64,000 nucleotides of DNA from Erythrobacter sp. (GTDB lineage Bacteria > Pseudomonadota > Alphaproteobacteria > Sphingomonadales > Sphingomonadaceae): positions 1-64,000 of the forward strand of contig PNJY01000004.1 in the NCBI GenBank assembly GCA_013822125.1, given 5' to 3'. The notes under the pieces are model-generated. The model was given only the letters and a program-made list of their open reading frames with translations, ran no database searches and was not told the DNA's origin. The position numbers and the translations under genes were made by a program. Of the stretch, positions 17,590 to 26,748 are shown piece by piece. The number at the start of each line of letters is the position of its first letter. Within the stretch, counting starts at the first letter, position 1.

Positions 17590-19392
17590 ATGGAAGCCGC
17601 AACTCCGCCCGCGCAGAACCTCAAGGGAAATGGCCAACCCGTGCCCATCGCCCGGCTGATCGAGAGCGATCCCGCCGCCGCTGTAGAACGCCTGCGACGC
17701 GTCGTTGCACGCGATCCGCGCAATGCACCCGCCTGGCGCCTGATGGGGCGGACCTTGCGCCAACTGGAACGCGAGGATGAAGCGGGCGAGGCCGAAATGG
17801 CGGCAATCCGCGCCACCGCATATGACCCGCAGATGATCGCCATCGCCGCGGCCATGCTCGAGGGCGATCTGGAGCAGGCGGAGGCATTGCTGCGCGAACG
17901 GCTTCATGCACAGCCCACCGATGCGGCGGCGATCCGGTTGATGGCCGAACTGGCCGCGCGGATCGGCCGCCTCCCCGATGCCGAGGCACTGCTGCGCAGG
18001 GCGATCGAACTGGCCCCGGCTTTCGCCGCCGCGCGCGCCAATCTGGCAACCGTGCTCTACAAGCAAAGCCGCTACGAAGAGGCGGCGCACGTGCTCGACG
18101 AGGTTTTGGCGATCGATCCCGCCGATCCGGGCAATCGCAATCTTCTCGCCGCCACGCTGGGCCGGATCGGCGATTATGACGAGGCGCTGGCGCTCTACGC
18201 CGAACTGGTCGAGACTTTCCCCGATCATGCCAAGCTGTGGATGAGCTATGGCCATATGCTCAAGACCGTTGGGCGCCTGGAGGAGGGCGTTGCGGCCTAT
18301 CGCCGTGCGCTGCGCGCGCAGAGCGATCTGGGCGAGGTATGGTGGAGTCTCGCCAATCTCAAGACCGTGCATTTCAGCGACGACGACGTGGCGGCGATGG
18401 AGGCGGCGCTGGAGGGCACGCCTTCGCATCATGACCGCCTGCACCTCCATTTTGCACTGGGCAAAGCCTACGGCGACCGTCGGCAGGCAGAAGCGAGCTT
18501 CAGGCACTTTGCCGCGGGCAACGCGCTGCGCAGCGAGGAGCTCGAATACGATCCCGACGCGATAACCCGGCAGGTGGATGGAATGATCGCGCGGTTCACG
18601 CCGCAATTCGTTGAGGCGCACCGGGGCATGGGTGACCCTTCGCCCGATCCGGTCTTCATCCTCGGCCTGCCGCGCGCCGGATCGACACTGCTCGAACAGA
18701 TCCTCTCCAGCCACTCGAAGGTGGAAGGGACGATGGAACTGCCCGATATTCCGGCGATGGCCATGCGCGAGGCGAGGAAGGCCGGCGGCAATATGCGCGA
18801 CTGGCCCGATGCCGTGGCCGAAATGCCGCCCGGACGCTTTGCCGAACTGGGGGCGGAATTTCTCGAACGCACGCGCGTGCAGCGCAAGACCGGAAAGCCT
18901 TTTTATATCGACAAGCTGCCCAATAACTGGAGCTATGCCGGGTTCATTCACCTGATCCTGCCGAATGCGAAGATCATCGATGCGCGGCGCCACCCGCTCG
19001 ATTGCTGTTTCTCCAATTTCCGGCAGCATTTCGCCAAGGGGCAGGGCTTTTCCTACTCGCTCGACCATATCGGGCGTTATTATGCCGATTATGTGCGGGC
19101 GATGGATCATTGTGACGCGGTGCTGCCGGGGCGCGTGCACCGCGTGATCCACGAACGCCTGCTCGACAACCCCGAAGCCGAAGTGCGCGCGCTGCTCGCT
19201 TATCTCGGCCTTGAGTTCGAAGAAGCCTGCATGGATTTCCATACCAATGCGCGGGCGGTGCGCACCGCCTCTTCCGAGCAGGTCCGCCGTCCGATCAATC
19301 GCGACGGCGTAGGGCAATGGCAGCCCTATGATCAATGGCTTGGCCCGTTGCGCGCGGCATTGGGGGACCTTGTGGAAACCTACGCGCGCTAG
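17590..19392 (+). CDS. TPR-sulfotransferase
   Basis: A 600-aa protein in two parts. Residues about 20-280 form tetratricopeptide repeats (for example LRRAIELAPAFAAARANLATVLYK). The C-terminal sulfotransferase domain has the PAPS 5'-phosphosulfate loop FILGLPRAGSTLLEQIL near residue 355 and the 3'-phosphate motif DARRHPLDCCFSNF. It resembles bacterial TPR-sulfotransferases, whose acceptors are mostly unknown. The ATG at 17590 is preferred to the earlier track start. It lies 51 bp after the SulP gene, which may supply or share the sulfate pool. Confidence 0.88.
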   Translation: MEAATPPAQNLKGNGQPVPIARLIESDPAAAVERLRRVVARDPRNAPAWRLMGRTLRQLEREDEAGEAEMAAIRATAYDPQMIAIAAAMLEGDLEQAEALLRERLHAQPTDAAAIRLMAELAARIGRLPDAEALLRRAIELAPAFAAARANLATVLYKQSRYEEAAHVLDEVLAIDPADPGNRNLLAATLGRIGDYDEALALYAELVETFPDHAKLWMSYGHMLKTVGRLEEGVAAYRRALRAQSDLGEVWWSLANLKTVHFSDDDVAAMEAALEGTPSHHDRLHLHFALGKAYGDRRQAEASFRHFAAGNALRSEELEYDPDAITRQVDGMIARFTPQFVEAHRGMGDPSPDPVFILGLPRAGSTLLEQILSSHSKVEGTMELPDIPAMAMREARKAGGNMRDWPDAVAEMPPGRFAELGAEFLERTRVQRKTGKPFYIDKLPNNWSYAGFIHLILPNAKIIDARRHPLDCCFSNFRQHFAKGQGFSYSLDHIGRYYADYVRAMDHCDAVLPGRVHRVIHERLLDNPEAEVRALLAYLGLEFEEACMDFHTNARAVRTASSEQVRRPINRDGVGQWQPYDQWLGPLRAALGDLVETYAR

Positions 19393-19538
19393 GATGCACG
19401 TGGCGCAGGCCATTGTGGCAAATTTGCAATAATCTGTCCCAATTTCGCGATTTGTGTGGTCAACGCGAAGCAACTCCTTGGCAAATGCCGCCGGTTGTGG
19501 CGGATAGGCCATTCGGGACAATTCAAAGGGGATGTTCA

Positions 19539-21929
19539 GTGAGAATTCCTGAAAATGGCCGGGCGCGCGCCCTGACCGCAACGCTGCTGGCGGGCTGTTC
19601 GCTCGCAGTGGTAACCCCTGCCATGGCGCAGGGAGAAGACGCGGATGACAGCAATGTCATCATCGTCACCGCGCAGAAACGCTCGCAGAATCTGCAGGAC
19701 GTGCCGGTGGCGATCACCGCGCTGGGCACCGAAACGCTCGACGAGCTCCAGGTCAGCGAACTGCGCGACGTGGTGAAATTCCTGCCCTCGGTCACGATCC
19801 AGACTCTGGCACCGGGCTTCAGCCAGGTCTATTTCCGCGGCGTGGCGTCGGGCGAAAACGCCAACCACTCGTCCTCGCTGCCTACGGTCGGGACCTATCT
19901 CGACGAAATGCCGGTCACGACAATTCAGGGTGCGCTCGACATTCATGCCTATGACCTCGCGCGGGTCGAGGCGCTGGCGGGGCCGCAAGGCACGCTCTAC
20001 GGTGCAAGTTCGATGGCCGGGACGATCAAGCTGGTGACTAACCAGCCCGATTATTCGGGTAGCTACGGCTCGATGGACCTTGAGCTCAACAGCGTCGCCC
20101 ACGGCGAATTCGGCGGTATCGCCGAAGGGTTCTACAACGCCAAGCTGTCGGACAGTGCGGCGCTGCGCCTGGTTGCCTGGTATCGCAAGGATGCGGGCTT
20201 CATCGATAATATCCCGGGCAGCCGTACTTATCCCACTTCGGGCATCACGCAGGACAATGCGGAGTTTGTCGAAGAGGACTACAACGACGTCGAAACTTAT
20301 GGCGCACGGTTGGCGTTGGGGATCGAACTCAATGAAAGCTGGACTGTTCGCCCCACCCTTATAGGCCAAGTGACGCAGGCTGACGGCAGCTTTGCGCAGG
20401 AACGTTCGACCGCAGTCAACGACAAGCTGCAAACCGTCCAGTACAACCCCGAATTCAGCAAAGACAAGTGGCTCCAGGCTGCGCTGACGATCGAAGGCAA
20501 GATCGGCAACTGGGATCTGGTGGCCACCGGCGGGCGGCTGTGGCGGCGTGACCGGGTGGATTCGGACTATTCCGATTACGCCTATTTCTACGATGCGCTC
20601 TATGGCTATGGCGCCTATTTCTATGACAACAATTACGAACTGGTCAGCCCCAACCAGTTCATCAATGGCGGCGACCGGTATCGTCGCAATTTCGGCGAAA
20701 TCCGCATCAGCAGCCCGCAGGACGCACCGGTTCGTTTCATCGGCGGCGTGTTTGCGCAGCGCCAGCGGCACGAGATCGAACAGAACTACATCATCGCAAA
20801 TCTGACCGATCTGTTCACCGTCACCGGGACGGACAGCAACATCTGGTTGACCAAGCAGGACCGGACCGACCGTGACTATGCGGCCTTCGGTGAAGTGAGC
20901 TTCGATGTGACCGACAAGCTGACGCTGACGGGCGGCGGGCGGCTCTATCGCTACAAGAACTCGCTGGTTGGTTTCTTCGGTTACAACGCCAATTTCTCCA
21001 GCCGTACGGGCGAGGCGGCGTGCTTCGGTCCGCCGATCGTGGAAGGCTCGCCCTGCACCAATCTCGACAAGACCACGGCGGACACGGATTCGATCTTCAA
21101 GGTCAATGCGACCTACAAGATCAATCCCGATGTCCTGGTCTATGCCACCTGGTCGCAGGGCTTCCGTCCGGGCGGGATCAACCGGCGCGGTACGCTGCCA
21201 CCATACAATCCCGATGCGCTCGACAACTACGAAATTGGTTGGAAGACGCGCTTCGGCGATGTCACCTTCAATGGCGCGATCTACCAGGAAAAATGGACCG
21301 ACATCCAGCTTTCGTTCCTGGGCGAAAATGGCCTCACCGAAATCCGCAACGCCGGGATCGCCCGGATTCAGGGCATCGAATCCGATCTGACCTACCGTTC
21401 GGGGGGGCTGACGTTGACGCTTGCAGGCAGTTACAACGACGCCAAGATACGGCGCGATTTCTGCCGTATCGCCAACCCCGACTTCGACTGCACCTTCGAT
21501 CCGGGTGACGGCCGCACCAATGCCCTGCTCGCTCCGTCCGGAACGCAGCTGCCAATCACCGCCAAGTTCAAGGGTAATGCCATTGCCCGTTACGAATTCC
21601 CAGTGGGCGATTGGGAGGGGCATTTCCAGGGATCGCTGTCACACATCGGCAAGCGGCGTAGCGACCTTCGCGATTTCGAAAACGAACTCAAGGGGACGTT
21701 CAGCGCCTATACCACCGCCGACCTCAGCATTGGCGTCAAGAAGGACAATCTGCGCTTCGAACTGTTTGCAACCAATCTGTTCGACAGCAACGGGGTGATC
21801 AACAGCGGGGTGCAATGCCTCGAAACCACCTGCGGCGACCCGGACGGGGTCAGTAGCACCGGCGGCGTATTCTACGATACGGTGATCAGGCCCAGGCTCG
21901 TTGGGATCAAGGCCGGCATCGACTTCTGA
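19539..21929 (+). CDS. TonB-dependent outer-membrane receptor
   Basis: A 796-aa receptor. A signal peptide ends at AMAQ, followed by the TonB box region NVIIVTAQKR, a plug domain (SELRDVVKFLPSVTI to GTLYGASSMAGTIKLVT) and a 22-strand barrel ending in GIKAGIDF. I set the start at the GTG at 19539, with AAAGGGGA 6-13 nt upstream; the track start lies inside the TPR-sulfotransferase. The ligand is unknown. It directly precedes an APC permease (7-bp gap), so the two may import the same amine or amino acid. Confidence 0.92.
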   Translation: MRIPENGRARALTATLLAGCSLAVVTPAMAQGEDADDSNVIIVTAQKRSQNLQDVPVAITALGTETLDELQVSELRDVVKFLPSVTIQTLAPGFSQVYFRGVASGENANHSSSLPTVGTYLDEMPVTTIQGALDIHAYDLARVEALAGPQGTLYGASSMAGTIKLVTNQPDYSGSYGSMDLELNSVAHGEFGGIAEGFYNAKLSDSAALRLVAWYRKDAGFIDNIPGSRTYPTSGITQDNAEFVEEDYNDVETYGARLALGIELNESWTVRPTLIGQVTQADGSFAQERSTAVNDKLQTVQYNPEFSKDKWLQAALTIEGKIGNWDLVATGGRLWRRDRVDSDYSDYAYFYDALYGYGAYFYDNNYELVSPNQFINGGDRYRRNFGEIRISSPQDAPVRFIGGVFAQRQRHEIEQNYIIANLTDLFTVTGTDSNIWLTKQDRTDRDYAAFGEVSFDVTDKLTLTGGGRLYRYKNSLVGFFGYNANFSSRTGEAACFGPPIVEGSPCTNLDKTTADTDSIFKVNATYKINPDVLVYATWSQGFRPGGINRRGTLPPYNPDALDNYEIGWKTRFGDVTFNGAIYQEKWTDIQLSFLGENGLTEIRNAGIARIQGIESDLTYRSGGLTLTLAGSYNDAKIRRDFCRIANPDFDCTFDPGDGRTNALLAPSGTQLPITAKFKGNAIARYEFPVGDWEGHFQGSLSHIGKRRSDLRDFENELKGTFSAYTTADLSIGVKKDNLRFELFATNLFDSNGVINSGVQCLETTCGDPDGVSSTGGVFYDTVIRPRLVGIKAGIDF

Positions 21930-21936
21930 TTTCGTG

Positions 21937-23232
21937 ATGCACACAACCAACCAAGCAGGAAGGCCGGGCCGCAAGCTCGGCCTTTTTGCTGCCATCGCCC
22001 TCATCATGGGCAATATGATCGGCAGCGGTGTGTTCCTGCTCCCGGCCAGCCTCGCTCCCTATGGCTGGAACGCGGTGTTCGGCTGGATCGTCACCATTGT
22101 CGGCACGCTGGTCCTGGCCTGGGTCTTCGCAGCGCTCACCCGCGCACTGCCCGCCGCACGCGACCCCACCGGATTCGTGACCGAAGCATTCGGCGAATTG
22201 CCCGCGTTCCTGGTCGCATGGCTCTATTGGGTATCGATCTGGAGTGCCGTCGCCTCGATCTCGATGGCGGGGGTCAGCTATCTTTCGTCTCTGCTGCCGA
22301 CGATTGGCACCACCCCCTTCCTGCCCGCACTTTGCGCAATGGGCCTGGTGTGGACCATGACGCTGGTCAATCTGCGCGGGGTGCGCGCGGCGGGTAATTT
22401 CCAGATACTCACCCTGGCGCTCAAACTTCTGCCGCTCATCGGTGTGATCGTGCTGGCGGCGCTGGTGCTGGGCGATGGAAGCGGCGAGATAAGGCCATTC
22501 CAGTCCAGCGAGGTCAACGCCGGTCAGTTGGGCGGTGCGGCGGCTTTGACCCTGTTCGCGCTGCTCGGCTTCGAATGCGCCAGCGTGGCGGCGGGGCAGG
22601 TCGAGAACCCCGGGGTCAACGTCCCCCGCGCAACCATGTGGGGCACGGCGTTGACGGGCCTCGTCTATCTGCTGGTCTGTTCGGCGGTGGCGCTGATGCT
22701 GCCCGAAGCGGTGGCGGCGACATCGTCCGCGCCGCTTGCGACATTTGTCGAAACCTATTGGAACGCCGGCACCGGTCAGCTGCTCAGCGTGTTTGCGATC
22801 ATCAGCTGTGTCGGCGCGGTCAACGGCTGGGTCCTGATGCAAGGCGAGTTGCCGCGCAGCATGGCTGAACGCGGCATCCTGCCGGCATGGTTTGCGGCGA
22901 CAGACGCGGGCGGCACGCCAGTGCGGGCGTTGCTGCTGTCGAGCGCGATTGCGAGCTTCTTCCTGGTCTTCACTGCCAGCCGCTCGATGCAGGGAATCTA
23001 TGAATTCCTGCTGTTGCTTTCGACCAGCGCAACGCTGTGGCTGTACCTGCTCTGTGCGCTGGCGGCCTGGCGGAAGAAAGTGGTGCGGGGTTTCGCGCTA
23101 GTCGGGGCCGCCTATGCGCTGTGGACTCTGTGGGGGGCAGGATTGGAGGCCACCGGGTGGAGCCTGATTCTTGCTGCTGCCGGCGTGCCGCTGTACCTGT
23201 GGACCCGCCGCAGGCAGGCGGCATCCGCCTGA
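21937..23232 (+). CDS. APC superfamily amino acid/polyamine permease
   Basis: An inner-membrane transporter of 431 aa with 12 predicted helices. The N-terminal IALIMGNMIGSGVFLLPASLAPYG matches the first helix of AdiC/PotE-like transporters, and LFALLGFECASVAAGQVENP matches the conserved helix 6 region. It is cotranscribed with the TonB receptor (7 bp apart) and converges on the tetR gene. The substrate may be a basic amino acid or a betaine-like compound used by the next cluster; this is not proven. Confidence 0.9.
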   Translation: MHTTNQAGRPGRKLGLFAAIALIMGNMIGSGVFLLPASLAPYGWNAVFGWIVTIVGTLVLAWVFAALTRALPAARDPTGFVTEAFGELPAFLVAWLYWVSIWSAVASISMAGVSYLSSLLPTIGTTPFLPALCAMGLVWTMTLVNLRGVRAAGNFQILTLALKLLPLIGVIVLAALVLGDGSGEIRPFQSSEVNAGQLGGAAALTLFALLGFECASVAAGQVENPGVNVPRATMWGTALTGLVYLLVCSAVALMLPEAVAATSSAPLATFVETYWNAGTGQLLSVFAIISCVGAVNGWVLMQGELPRSMAERGILPAWFAATDAGGTPVRALLLSSAIASFFLVFTASRSMQGIYEFLLLLSTSATLWLYLLCALAAWRKKVVRGFALVGAAYALWTLWGAGLEATGWSLILAAAGVPLYLWTRRRQAASA

Positions 23233-23251
23233 CCCGCGCGCGGGCGCAAAT

Positions 23252-23854
23252 TCAAGCGATCACGCAGTCGAGCCACTTTTCCGCCAGCATCTCCGCCTCC
23301 TCGGGCGTGAACGGCGCATCGCCCAGCGACAGTTCAAGCCACAACCCGTCGATCAGCGCGGTCAACGCGATCGCGGGCAGGCGCAAATCGGGCAGCTCGG
23401 GGCGCCAGGCGCGGATCAGCAATTCCAGTCCGCTGCGAAAGTCGCGGTAAACCTCGGCGCGCACGCGCGCGACCTCGGGATCGCTGCGCGACAGGCTCCA
23501 CAAGGCGACATAGCTGGAGAGCAATTGCGGATCGGCGATAGGCGCGCGAAAGCTGGCGGTGATATAGGCAATGAGGCGCGCGCGCGGATCGGGCCCGGCC
23601 ATCTCCACCGCGATTTCAAGCGCTTCGGCGATCTGCCGCCCGATTATCCGATAGGTATCGGCGATCGCGTCCGAAACGCCGGCGAAATAATGTCGCAGCA
23701 GGCCGGGCGAAACCCCCGCCTCGGCACAAATCGCCCGCACCGACACGCCCGCCGCGCCCTTCGATGCCAGGACACGCGCGGTCGCCTCGATCAAGCTTTG
23801 CCGCCGTTCATCGGGATCGGCGCGTGAAAACGCGGGTTGATGGTTCGTTTGCAT
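23252..23854 (-). CDS. TetR family regulator, BetI-like
   Basis: A 200-aa repressor. The N-terminal HTH is RQSLIEATARVLASKGAAGVSVRAICAEAGVSPGLLRHYF, close to BetI, the choline/betaine regulator. The C-terminal ligand domain includes ALWSLSRSDPEVARV, as in the TetR_C_6 group. The 596-aa track ORF is over-extended through the Rieske gene; the true start is the ATG at 23854. It is divergent from the Rieske gene across 33 bp that hold a near-palindrome, which it probably binds. Confidence 0.9.
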   Translation of the reverse strand: MQTNHQPAFSRADPDERRQSLIEATARVLASKGAAGVSVRAICAEAGVSPGLLRHYFAGVSDAIADTYRIIGRQIAEALEIAVEMAGPDPRARLIAYITASFRAPIADPQLLSSYVALWSLSRSDPEVARVRAEVYRDFRSGLELLIRAWRPELPDLRLPAIALTALIDGLWLELSLGDAPFTPEEAEMLAEKWLDCVIA

Positions 23855-23878
23855 CTTGTTATACGATCGTACAGCAAG
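23855..23878. promoter_or_regulatory. Candidate TetR operator palindrome
   Basis: A 24-bp imperfect palindrome fills most of the 33-bp gap between the divergent tetR and Rieske genes. The centre TACGATCGTA is perfect and the outer ends CTTG and CAAG also pair; only two base positions per arm mismatch. The length, symmetry and position match TetR-family operators that control both the regulator and its target. Confidence 0.72.
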
Positions 23879-23887
23879 GAAGAGCCA

Positions 23888-25069
23888 ATGGCAACACAGG
23901 TCAGGGAAACATCGCAGCAGGACGCGCTTGCAGGCTGGAGTCTGCCAGCATGGACCTATCGCGATCCAGAGTTTTTCGCATTGGAACTCGATCGGGTTTT
24001 CCGGCCGAGTTGGCAGGTTGTCTGCCACGAGAGCGATGTACCCGCAGCCGGCGATTGGCACGCGCTCGATTACTGCGGTGAAAGCGTGATTGTGGTGCGC
24101 GGCAAGGACGACATGCTGCGCTCCTTCACCAATGTCTGCCGCCACCGCGGATCGCGGATAGTCGACGGATCGCAGGGCTGTGCGAAGAAGCTGGTTTGCC
24201 CTTATCATGCCTGGACCTACGATCTCGACGGGCGACTGACCGGGGTTCCCGACAGCGCCAGCTACCCCACGCTTGATCGCGCCAAGGCAGGCCTCGCCCC
24301 GGTCGAAATGGAGGTGTGGCGCGGCTTTGTCTTCGTGCGGCTCGAAGACGATGGCGGGCCTTCGGTCGCGGCGATGATGGCGCCCTACGAAGCCATGGTC
24401 GAACCCTACCGATTTGGCGAACTCAAGGCGCTGGGCCGCGTCACGCTGCGCCCCAGACAGGTCAACTGGAAGAACGTGGGCGACAATTATTCGGATGGGC
24501 TGCACATACCGGTCGCGCATCCCGGCCTCACCCGGCTCTTCGGCAAGAGCTACGGCATCGAGGCCCAGCGCCATGTTGACCGGATGTGGGGCGATATGAT
24601 CGACCGCGATAGCGCAAACTGGTCCGAACGCATGTATCAACGCCTGCTGCCCCCGGTGCCGCATCTCCCGCCCCAAAGCCAGCGCCATTGGCTCTATTTC
24701 AAGCTGTGGCCCAATGTTGCCTTCGACATTTACCCGGATCAGGTCGATTTCATGCAATGGCTGCCCGTCAGCCCGACGACAAGCTTGATCCGCGAGATCA
24801 GCTATGTGCTTGACGATGACCCTAATTACGAATGGCGGCGCGAAATGCACGCCGCGCGCTATCTCAACTGGCGGATCAACCGGCAGGTCAATGCTGAGGA
24901 CACCGCGCTCATCACCCGAGTACAGCAAGGCATGGCCTCGCACAGTTTTTCGATGGGCCCGCTTTCGGAAAAGGAAGTCTGCCTGCGCCATTTCTGCAGC
25001 CGCATCCGCGAAATCATCCCCGAGGCGCGGCTCGAACTGCAACCAGCCGCCGGGTGGAGCCGCGCATGA
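23888..25069 (+). CDS. Rieske non-heme iron oxygenase, alpha subunit
   Basis: A 393-aa oxygenase. The Rieske [2Fe-2S] ligands are NVCRHRG and CPYHAWTY (residues about 95-120). The mononuclear iron site is NYSDGLHIPVAHPGL, with D-x2-H-x4-H spacing. The NWKNVGDNYSDG region resembles choline monooxygenase and betaine or stachydrine demethylases more than aromatic-ring dioxygenases. No reductase gene is adjacent. A BetI-like divergent regulator supports a quaternary-amine substrate. AAGGAAGAG precedes the ATG at 23888, and the stop overlaps the next gene. Confidence 0.9.
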   Translation: MATQVRETSQQDALAGWSLPAWTYRDPEFFALELDRVFRPSWQVVCHESDVPAAGDWHALDYCGESVIVVRGKDDMLRSFTNVCRHRGSRIVDGSQGCAKKLVCPYHAWTYDLDGRLTGVPDSASYPTLDRAKAGLAPVEMEVWRGFVFVRLEDDGGPSVAAMMAPYEAMVEPYRFGELKALGRVTLRPRQVNWKNVGDNYSDGLHIPVAHPGLTRLFGKSYGIEAQRHVDRMWGDMIDRDSANWSERMYQRLLPPVPHLPPQSQRHWLYFKLWPNVAFDIYPDQVDFMQWLPVSPTTSLIREISYVLDDDPNYEWRREMHAARYLNWRINRQVNAEDTALITRVQQGMASHSFSMGPLSEKEVCLRHFCSRIREIIPEARLELQPAAGWSRA

Positions 25070-26676
25070 CCAAGCAATATGATGCCGTAATCATCGGCGC
25101 GGGCCACAACGGGCTCGTCTGCGCCTTCTATCTGGCGCGCGCTGGTCTCAAGGTCCGCATTCTCGAACGCCGCGATGTGGTGGGCGGCGCGGCTGTGACC
25201 GAAGAGTTTCACCCGGGCTTTCGCAATTCGGTGGCGAGCTACACCGTCAGCCTGCTCCAGCCCAAGGTCATCGCCGACATGAAGCTGGCCGATCACGGCT
25301 ACCGCGTAATTGAGCGGCCAATCTCGAATTTCCTGCCGCAACCGGATGGCGGATACCTCAAGCTCGGTGGCGGGCTGGAGCGAACGCAGGCGGAATTCCG
25401 CAAGTTCTCCGCGCATGATGCCCGGGTCCTGCCGCAATACTACGAAGCGCTGGAAGGCGTTGCCGAAGTGCTGCGCAGCCTCGCGCTCAAATCGCCCCCC
25501 AACGTCGGTGAAGGGCTGCGAACGCTCATGGCAGGGGCATCGCAGGGCTGGGGCATGTCGCGGCTGGGGATCGAGGCCAAGCGCGACGTGCTCGACCTGT
25601 TCACAAAATCGGCGCGCAGCTTCCTCGACAGCTGGTTCGAAAGCGAGGCAGTCAAGGCGGCTTTCGGATTTGACGCAGTGGTGGGCAACTATGCCTCGCC
25701 CGATACACCGGGAAGCGCTTATGTGCTGCTGCACCATGTGTTTGGCGAGGTGAACGGCAAGAAGGGCGCCTGGGGGCACTGCGTAGGCGGGATGGGCACT
25801 ATCACGCAGATCATGGCGCGCGTGTGCCACGACCTTGGCGTCGAGATCAGCCTTGAGGCGCCGGTGGCAGAGGTTCTGGTCGATGGCGACAAGGTGGCGG
25901 GCGTAAGGCTTGAAAGCGGCGAGGAGATCGCGGCCAGGCGCGTGATCGCCAATGTCGGACCCAGGCTGCTCTATGGCAAGATGGTGCCCGAAAGCGCGCA
26001 GCCGGAGGATTTCCGGAGGCGCATGCGCGGCTTCAAGGCGGGCGGCGGGACCTTCCGCATGAATGTCGCGCTGAGCGAACTGCCACGCTTCACCTGCCTG
26101 CCCGAACCGGGCGAACACTTGCAGTCGGGCATCATCCTGGCTCCCACGCTCGATTACATGGACAGGGCTTTCCTCGACGCCAAGCAGTTCGGCTGGTCCA
26201 AGGCGCCGATCGTCGAGATGCTGATCCCCTCGACCGTCGATGACAGCCTTGCCCCCCCGGGGCAGCATGTCGCCAGCCTGTTCTGCCAGCAGTTTGCACC
26301 CGAGCTGCCCGATGGCCGCGACTGGGACGCGGAAGAAGATGCGGCAGCCGATACGATCATCGACACGGTTGAACGCCATGCACCGGGATTTCGCGCCTCG
26401 ATCCTGGGGCGGCAAGTGCTCAGCCCCAAGGGGCTCTACGACAAGTTCGGTCTTGTCGGTGGCGACATCATGCACGGGCACATGAGCCTCGACCAGCTGT
26501 GGTCGGCGCGCCCGGTGCTGGGTCATGGCGCCTATCGCGGGCCGGTGAAGGGGCTCTACATGTGCGGCGCGGGAACGCATCCGGGCGGCGGTGTGACCGG
26601 TGCGCCGGGGCATAATTGCGCCGCCGAGGTGCTGGCCGATCGCGGGCGTTGGGGGCGCTTCCACACAGGGCACTGA
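25066..26676 (+). CDS. FAD-dependent NAD(P)-binding oxidoreductase, phytoene desaturase/PYROXD2-like
   Basis: A 536-aa flavoprotein. The N-terminus has the dinucleotide motif AVIIGAGHNGLVCAFYLARAG, then VVGGAAVTEE. The C-terminus has LYMCGAGTHPGGGVTGAPGHN, the FAD-binding end typical of COG1233 proteins. These include carotenoid desaturases and PYROXD2-like amine-oxidase relatives; the neighbours hold no carotenoid genes, so a dehydrogenase of the Rieske product is more likely. It overlaps the Rieske gene by ATGA. Confidence 0.88.
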   Translation: MTKQYDAVIIGAGHNGLVCAFYLARAGLKVRILERRDVVGGAAVTEEFHPGFRNSVASYTVSLLQPKVIADMKLADHGYRVIERPISNFLPQPDGGYLKLGGGLERTQAEFRKFSAHDARVLPQYYEALEGVAEVLRSLALKSPPNVGEGLRTLMAGASQGWGMSRLGIEAKRDVLDLFTKSARSFLDSWFESEAVKAAFGFDAVVGNYASPDTPGSAYVLLHHVFGEVNGKKGAWGHCVGGMGTITQIMARVCHDLGVEISLEAPVAEVLVDGDKVAGVRLESGEEIAARRVIANVGPRLLYGKMVPESAQPEDFRRRMRGFKAGGGTFRMNVALSELPRFTCLPEPGEHLQSGIILAPTLDYMDRAFLDAKQFGWSKAPIVEMLIPSTVDDSLAPPGQHVASLFCQQFAPELPDGRDWDAEEDAAADTIIDTVERHAPGFRASILGRQVLSPKGLYDKFGLVGGDIMHGHMSLDQLWSARPVLGHGAYRGPVKGLYMCGAGTHPGGGVTGAPGHNCAAEVLADRGRWGRFHTGH

Positions 26677-26748
26677 AAGGCACAGAAAACCGGCTTACGG
26701 CGTCATGGCGTGCATGCTATCGCGTCCACCAAACGGGAGAGGAAGACT

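Noticed and set aside
16489-19581. A 1030-aa open frame on the minus strand
   Set aside because: It lies opposite SulP and the TPR-sulfotransferase, both with clear motifs. High GC makes long antisense frames common; its translation shows no domain and has the His/Arg/Gln-rich look of a shadow.
19536-21623. A 695-aa minus-strand frame opposite the TonB receptor
   Set aside because: Shadow of a well-supported receptor gene; no domain, no ribosome site.
25066-26676. Carotenoid desaturase (crtI)
   Set aside because: The fold is similar, but there are no crt genes around it and it is coupled to a Rieske oxygenase and a BetI-like regulator.
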